This document shows, one piece after another, positions 5,298-9,542 of a stretch of 9,542 bases of DNA. A model generated the notes under the pieces. It was not told where the DNA came from. It ran no database searches and was given only the letters and a program-made list of their open reading frames with translations. This DNA comes from Spirochaetales bacterium (GTDB lineage Bacteria; Spirochaetota; Spirochaetia; Sphaerochaetales; Sphaerochaetaceae), in the NCBI GenBank assembly GCA_012519125.1, contig JAAYQY010000077.1, positions 1 through 9,542 of the forward strand. The letters are read 5' to 3'. Made by a program: the position numbers and the translations under genes. Position 1 is the stretch's first letter. The number at the start of each line of letters is the position of its first letter.

Positions 5298-6794
5298 TTA
5301 GTCTTCGATTGCCGTATAGGCATCGAAATCTGCAAGCATCACTGGATCAGGTTCCTTTTCCAGAAGGCTGAAGACGATCATGAGGATGGAGGCGATGATA
5401 AAGCCGGGAAGCAGTTCATAGACATCAAAGAGCCCGCCGGAGAGCTGCTTCCAGATGATGACAGTCAAGAAACCGCCGACCATGGCTGCTACAGCCCCGT
5501 TTCTGGTGGCCTTTCTCCAGAAGAGCGAAGCGAGGATGACCGGTCCGAAGGTAGCTCCGAATCCTGCCCATGCATAGGAGACAACATCAAAGATGGATGA
5601 GTTGGGATCCATGGCAAGGAAGATGGCGATGATGGTGATCACCACTACGGTGATGCGGCTGACCAGCAGGGTCTCCTTGTCCGAGGCATCCTTTCTCAGA
5701 AGTGCCTTGTAGACGTCCTTGCTGAACGCGGATGAGGCGACAAGCAGCTGGCTGTCGGCTGTGCTCATGCTGGCTGCAAGGATGGCGCAGAGGAAGAAGC
5801 CGGCGATGAAGGTCGGGAATATCTTCTGCATACTGGCGATGAAGACTGCTTCAGCAGCACTTTGTGAGGTGTACTCAAGCGGGAGCAGGAAGATTTTTCC
5901 TACGACACCAACCAAGAGGGCGGCTGCCATGGCAATGGTCACCCACACCATTGCGATACGGCGACTGGTCTTAACCTCGGAATTGCTGCGAATGGACATG
6001 AACCGCACGAGAATATGCGGCATGCCGAAGTAACCAAGGCCCCACGCGAGGGCGCTGAGTATCTGCAAGAATCCGTACGTCGTTCCAGGAGGGGTGATGA
6101 AGGGGTTGATGAAGTGCTCACCGAACTTTGCAAGCTCAGTGAAAGTATGGAGAGGGCCGCCGATGGCAAAGAGAGCGATCAGGCCGGTGGCAACAAGCGC
6201 AATGAACATCAGACTGCCTTGCAGGAAGTCGGTTGCAACTACGGCAAGATACCCGCCAAGCAGGGTGTAACCGAGAATGACAACCACGCCAAGGATGAGC
6301 GCTGCATAGTAGTTCATGCCGAAGACTGCCGTGAAGAGCTTGGCGCAGGCAAGGAAACCGCTGGCCGTGTAGACCACGAAGAAGACGAGAATGATGACTG
6401 AGCTGATCGTCTGCAACACTTTCGACTTGTCATAGAAACGGTTGGTCAGGAATTCGGGGATGGTGATGGAATCCTTGGCATGGATGGTGTATTTGCGCAT
6501 CCTTTTTGCAACCAGCAGCCAGTTGAGATAGGTCCCGACCAGCAGTCCCACTGCGGTCCAGAAAGCTTCCTGCAAGCCAGTGAAGTAGGCAAGGCCGGGA
6601 AGTCCCATCAAGAGCCAGCCGGACATGTCCGAGGCCTCGGCACTGAGTGCGGTGAACCAAGGACCGATCGATCTTCCTCCAAGGAAGTAGTCACTGGTGG
6701 ACTTTGTCTTGCGAAAGGTAAAGAACCCAATGGCCAGCATAAGGCCAAGATAAAGCGCAAAGGCAAGCGCAGTCAGTACTGTATACGTGTTCAT
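5298..6794 (-). CDS. putP: Sodium/proline symporter family (SSS) transporter, PutP-like
   Basis: Inner-membrane transporter that uses the sodium gradient to import proline or a similar solute. It has 498 residues (E. coli PutP has 502) and about 13 hydrophobic segments. The signature DYFLGGRSIGPWFTALSAEA (35-54) runs into SDMSGWLLMGLPG (55-67), which holds the sodium/proline site (D56, S58). The second sodium-site element, ASMSTADSQL (341-350), has S344/T345, matching S340/T341 of E. coli PutP. EFLTNRF and the FLACAKLF region also follow PutP. ATG 6794 is preceded by GGAGGGGAG at a 7-base spacing; the longer start at ATG 6821 would run through this ribosome site and is rejected. It has its own promoter and terminator. 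Proline is the best substrate guess; pantothenate or another SSS substrate is less likely given the PutP-type motifs. Confidence 0.9.
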   Translation of the reverse strand: MNTYTVLTALAFALYLGLMLAIGFFTFRKTKSTSDYFLGGRSIGPWFTALSAEASDMSGWLLMGLPGLAYFTGLQEAFWTAVGLLVGTYLNWLLVAKRMRKYTIHAKDSITIPEFLTNRFYDKSKVLQTISSVIILVFFVVYTASGFLACAKLFTAVFGMNYYAALILGVVVILGYTLLGGYLAVVATDFLQGSLMFIALVATGLIALFAIGGPLHTFTELAKFGEHFINPFITPPGTTYGFLQILSALAWGLGYFGMPHILVRFMSIRSNSEVKTSRRIAMVWVTIAMAAALLVGVVGKIFLLPLEYTSQSAAEAVFIASMQKIFPTFIAGFFLCAILAASMSTADSQLLVASSAFSKDVYKALLRKDASDKETLLVSRITVVVITIIAIFLAMDPNSSIFDVVSYAWAGFGATFGPVILASLFWRKATRNGAVAAMVGGFLTVIIWKQLSGGLFDVYELLPGFIIASILMIVFSLLEKEPDPVMLADFDAYTAIED

Positions 6795-6829
6795 GAAACA
6801 ACTCCCCTCCAACAAATGCATGTTGATTC

Positions 6830-6858
6830 AGAATACCTGTTGAAAAAACGGGTTGCAA
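6830..6858 (-). promoter_or_regulatory. Promoter of putP
   Basis: TTGCAA (6858-6853), a 17-base spacer containing a T-run, and TATTCT (6835-6830). The start would be near 6823, placing the GGAGGGGAG ribosome site in a leader of about 30 bases. Confidence 0.6.
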
Positions 6859-6879
6859 GAGCAAATGAGAACAGTTTGT

Positions 6880-6901
6880 AAAAATATTGCATAATTATGC
6901 A
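6880..6901 (-). terminator. Weak terminator or operator palindrome after potD
   Basis: TGCATAATTATGCA (6888-6901) is a perfect 14-base palindrome starting 5 bases after the potD stop; on the minus strand it is followed by ATATTTTTA. As RNA it gives only a 5-bp AT-rich stem with loop AATT, so termination is likely to leak toward putP. It could equally be a protein-binding site upstream of the putP promoter. Confidence 0.45.
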
Positions 6902-6905
6902 CTAT

Positions 6906-7964
6906 TTAGTGTTCATAACGTACAGTTTGCCAAAGTTGGTTGTAGATTTCCAGATCAGGTCCAAGATCCTGGATATTGTCGGAATGGGCCAGATCTTCCA
7001 CACTGAAGAAGAAATCCGAATTCTTCATGTACTGTGCCGCACCCGTGTTGGTGGTTGGAGGAAAGCCGAAGGCATCCAGAAAGAGTGCATAGTTTTTCGG
7101 ATCGTGAATGAAGTTGATGAAGGTGTGGGCATTCTCGATGTTATCAGCTCCGACGGGTATGACCATATTATCGATGTACATCATGCCCCCTTCCTCGGGG
7201 ATGAAAAAATCGATGGAGGACCAATTTTCGGAAGGAATCTCTGCAAACACATTCTCTGGGTATGCATGCACCACTACAAATTCACCCCTGCTGAAAGCCT
7301 TTCCGAAGGATTCAGAGTCAAACTTCACGATGTTCGGTTTCCATGATGTGTTGATGAGTTCAGCCGCCATGGTGAGCTGCTCCTCATCAGTGGTATTTCC
7401 CTCAAAGCCAAGGTGCTTGAGTGCAGCTCCCATGACTTCGCGCATATCATCAAGCAGCGACATTCTGCCTGCAAAGCGAGGATCTGAGAAGATGGCCCAA
7501 CTGCGCTCATATGCTCCCTCTACACGCTCTGTGTTGACTGCAATGCCGCTGGAGCCCATGAAGTAAGGGACAGCGTAGGAGAAATGTGGGTCATAGGTGG
7601 CCTTTTCCCTGATCAGTGGAGCAATATGGGAAAGGTTGGGGAGTTTCTCATGGTCAAGCTCAGCCAAGAGGCCGAGCTTGATCATGATCTGGGTGTAATC
7701 AGAGGAGGGGAAGAGTATGTCATAGCCTTTGTTCCCGCCGGCCATGACCTTGGCAAACATCTCCTCGTTGGAGGCAAAGTTGTCGATGATGACATCGATG
7801 CCGGTCTCTTCCTCAAACTTGGCAACCAGGTTGTCTGGAGTGTAATACGTCCAGTTGTAGAGGTACAGCTTCCCGTTTTCTCCGGATTTTCTCGTACATG
7901 CTGTGCTCGACAGTACCAGTATGCATACCAGGAAAACCCAAAAAAACTTGACGAACCTCTTCAC
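6906..7964 (-). CDS. potD: Polyamine ABC transporter substrate-binding lipoprotein, PotD/PotF family
   Basis: Binds spermidine or putrescine outside the inner membrane and delivers it to the PotBC channel. It has 352 residues (E. coli PotD has 348). The N-terminus MKRFVKFF plus a hydrophobic stretch ending SSTAC gives a lipoprotein signal with Cys23 as anchor. Ligand-site features align with E. coli PotD from memory: YNWTYYTP (W38, Y41), LFPSSDY, DDMREVMGAAL (D173, E176 for D168, E171) and YIDN (D265 for D257). Three aromatic box residues differ: W229 to Y235, W255 to Y263, Y293 to F301, so ligand choice could differ. I chose GTG 7964 because GGAGG lies 6 bases upstream and the signal peptide starts there; the open frame extends to 8201 but would overlap potC widely. 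It lies 29 bases after potC in the same operon. Confidence 0.92.
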   Translation of the reverse strand: MKRFVKFFWVFLVCILVLSSTACTRKSGENGKLYLYNWTYYTPDNLVAKFEEETGIDVIIDNFASNEEMFAKVMAGGNKGYDILFPSSDYTQIMIKLGLLAELDHEKLPNLSHIAPLIREKATYDPHFSYAVPYFMGSSGIAVNTERVEGAYERSWAIFSDPRFAGRMSLLDDMREVMGAALKHLGFEGNTTDEEQLTMAAELINTSWKPNIVKFDSESFGKAFSRGEFVVVHAYPENVFAEIPSENWSSIDFFIPEEGGMMYIDNMVIPVGADNIENAHTFINFIHDPKNYALFLDAFGFPPTTNTGAAQYMKNSDFFFSVEDLAHSDNIQDLGPDLEIYNQLWQTVRYEH

Positions 7965-7993
7965 GACGCACCTCCAACCTGTAGTGGTGCCTC

Positions 7994-8797
7994 CTAGCTG
8001 CTTGCAGCGACTGTCTTGAGAAACTTCCTGAAGATGAACGCAATGACCATGGTCCCAAGGATCATGACGAACGAGAGAGCATTGATCACCGGTGAGACAC
8101 CGTAGCGAATCATCGAGTATACATACAACGGAAGGGTTCCTGAACCAGGTCCGGAGACAAAGAACGTAATGACAAAGTCTTCCAAAGACATGGTGATGCA
8201 CATCAAGAATCCAGAAAGCACTGCAGGTATGATGGTCGGTATGATTACTTTCGTCAAGGTCTGCCGTTCATTGGCTCCCAGGTCTCTGGCAGCTTCGACG
8301 GTGGAGTAGTCGAATTCATCCAGTCGTGCGGAAACCATCATGAAAACGAAGGGCAGGTTGAACGTGGTATGTGCAGCAAAGATGGTGAACATGCCCAGTC
8401 TTACCTTGACCGCAGAGAAGAAGATCAACATCGAGATACCGATGATTACCTCGGGAAGGACCATCGGCAAGTAACTTACGGTGGTGATGTAGCTTCTACC
8501 GTGGAATCTGTACCACTTGATGCCGATGGCAGCAAGGGAACCCAAAACGGTTGCGGTGACCGAACTGGTGAGTGCGATGATCAGGCTGTTTCGGAATGCC
8601 GACCACAAGGAAGGACTCTCAAAGATGAGCCGTTGGTACCAGATCAGCGAGGCATGGTCCCACTGCATCCCCTTGGCACTGTTGAAGGAGAAGAACACCA
8701 CAACAAAGAGAGGGATGAACAGAAAAACGATCACCAACGCGAGCATGACATAGGAGAACGAGAAACCAGATTTGCTTGAGTACTTGTGATAGTTCAT
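7994..8797 (-). CDS. potC: Polyamine ABC transporter permease, PotC family
   Basis: Inner-membrane permease subunit pairing with PotB to form the transport channel. The product has 267 residues and about six membrane helices, the first at about 14-38 (YVMLALVIVFLFIPLFVVVF). The cytoplasmic EAA loop that docks on the ATPase reads EAARDLGANERQTLTKVIIP, with the conserved Gly. ATG 8797 has GAGG at a 6-base spacing and overlaps the potB stop codon as ATGA, so translation is coupled. The gene order potB-potC-potD matches the E. coli pot operon. The substrate class is inferred from PotC/PotD similarity; other polyamine-like systems such as PotI are close relatives. Confidence 0.92.
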   Translation of the reverse strand: MNYHKYSSKSGFSFSYVMLALVIVFLFIPLFVVVFFSFNSAKGMQWDHASLIWYQRLIFESPSLWSAFRNSLIIALTSSVTATVLGSLAAIGIKWYRFHGRSYITTVSYLPMVLPEVIIGISMLIFFSAVKVRLGMFTIFAAHTTFNLPFVFMMVSARLDEFDYSTVEAARDLGANERQTLTKVIIPTIIPAVLSGFLMCITMSLEDFVITFFVSGPGSGTLPLYVYSMIRYGVSPVINALSFVMILGTMVIAFIFRKFLKTVAASS

Positions 8798-9542
8798 TTG
8801 GTACCTCGCAAACTGTGGTGTGCCTTGATGTTGTGCTCAAGTGCCTGCTGTGTGGTTTTCTTGCTTCCTTTCTGCATCTGCTCCCGCTTTCCGTTGTAGA
8901 GCATCCAGAAAACTCCCACTAGTGAAATGAGGGTCAGGATCATGGAGAATGCAGAGGCCAATGGCCAGTTCCTTGTTTTTGATACCTGGTCGACGATGAT
9001 GTTTCCGATCATGGTCGAGTCCTTGCCGCCGACGAGCAGGGGGACGGTATAGGCACCAAAGATGGGAATGAAGGTAAAGATGAAGGCAGTGCTCAATCCG
9101 CTGCGGATATTGGGAAACATCACCTTCACAATTGCGCCAAGCTTGGTTGCTCCGAGGTCACGCGCAGCATCGAGCAGGGAGAAGTCGAACTTGTCGATGG
9201 TGGTGAACAGTGGAAGTATGGCAAAGGGAAGGTACATGTAGATGAGTACCAGTACAACAGCTCCGTTGTTGTAAATGAGTTTCAGTCCTGAATCGATCAG
9301 GCCGATGCGCATCAACAGCGAGTTGATGAAGCCTTCGGTGGAGAGTATCGAGATCCAAGCATAGATGCGGATCAGCGAGTTGGTCCAGAAGGGGATGATG
9401 ATGAGGAAGAGCAGAAACGTCTGGTGTTTGCTCTTTGCCATGGCATACCCGCAGGGGATGGCGATCAGGATGCACAGGAAGGTGGAAAGTACGCTGATCC
9501 ACAGCGTTCTTACCACGACCATGGCAAAGCTCGGGTTGAACA
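8794..9542 (-). CDS. potB: Polyamine ABC transporter permease, PotB family, 5' end outside window
   Basis: Partner permease of PotC. 248 codons including the stop are visible; the frame is open at the right edge, and a PotB of about 275-290 residues would lack roughly the first 30-40, including most of the first helix. The first visible residues, FNPSFAMVVVRTLWIS, match the periplasmic segment before helix 2 of PotB, so ATG 9522 is internal rather than the start. The EAA loop reads DAARDLGATKLGAIVKVMFP. The hydrophobic pattern shows about five membrane helices and a basic, polar C-terminal tail (KREQMQKGSKK). The gene ends in the ATGA overlap with potC. A potA ATPase gene is expected upstream, beyond the window. 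Confidence 0.9.
   Translation of the reverse strand, partial: FNPSFAMVVVRTLWISVLSTFLCILIAIPCGYAMAKSKHQTFLLFLIIIPFWTNSLIRIYAWISILSTEGFINSLLMRIGLIDSGLKLIYNNGAVVLVLIYMYLPFAILPLFTTIDKFDFSLLDAARDLGATKLGAIVKVMFPNIRSGLSTAFIFTFIPIFGAYTVPLLVGGKDSTMIGNIIVDQVSKTRNWPLASAFSMILTLISLVGVFWMLYNGKREQMQKGSKKTTQQALEHNIKAHHSLRGTK

Noticed and set aside
5104..5301. 65-codon plus-strand frame across the metYA leader and putP terminator
   Set aside because: It runs antisense through a promoter, leader ORF and terminator, and has no ribosome site or recognisable domain.
6906..8201. Longer 431-codon version of potD
   Set aside because: The extra N-terminus would overlap potC by about 200 bases, and the lipoprotein signal with its ribosome site begins at 7964.
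9522..9522. ATG at 9522 as the potB start
   Set aside because: The frame continues to the right edge with PotB-like sequence (FNPSFA), and starting here would remove the first membrane helix.
1..9542. tRNA, rRNA, CRISPR array, insertion sequence or phage genes
   Set aside because: No repeat-spacer pattern, transposase, integrase, terminal inverted repeats or cloverleaf-like RNA gene was seen; gene style is uniform, with no sign of recent transfer.

Overview
The window looks like chromosomal DNA from a free-living, fermentative spirochaete, most likely Sphaerochaeta or a close relative. This is an inference from gene content and protein style (polyamine ABC genes, a PutP-type symporter, direct-sulfhydrylation methionine genes, moderate GC, clear sigma70-like promoters); no rRNA or other taxonomic marker is present. 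Seven of the eight main genes are on the minus strand. The only plus-strand gene is a small deaminase.

Layout from left to right: (1) the 5' part of a GntR/FCD regulator gene, leaving the window at base 1; (2) an exported FKBP-type peptidyl-prolyl isomerase with a duplicated N-terminal unit, bounded by its own promoter and intrinsic terminator; (3) a divergent promoter region and a plus-strand cytidine/guanine-deaminase-family gene with an inverted repeat inside its promoter spacer; (4) the methionine operon metY-metA, preceded by a leader of about 250 nt; (5) a putP-like sodium/solute symporter with its own promoter and a strong terminator; (6) the end of a polyamine ABC operon, potB (partial)-potC-potD, whose ATPase gene, if present, lies beyond the right edge.

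The most interesting part is the metYA leader (about 5200 to 4951, minus strand). A near-consensus promoter is followed by a very strong Shine-Dalgarno and a 21-codon ORF, not previously annotated here, with five Met codons (two MM pairs) and two Cys codons. Downstream, an 11-bp stem buries the metY Shine-Dalgarno. Another segment, just after the leader stop codon, can pair either with the leader's own Shine-Dalgarno or with the stem arm that hides the metY Shine-Dalgarno. I see no SAM-I core, T-box signature or U-tract terminator. This suggests a Met-codon leader-peptide switch acting on translation; the peptide and stems are visible in the sequence, the mechanism is inferred.

The two met genes fit as a pathway. 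MetA carries Glu111, the residue associated with acetyl-CoA use in this family, so it should make O-acetylhomoserine, the substrate of MetY, which converts it with sulfide to homocysteine. metY and metA overlap by 10 bases and are probably translationally coupled. potB and potC are coupled through an ATGA overlap, and potD follows as a lipoprotein binding component.
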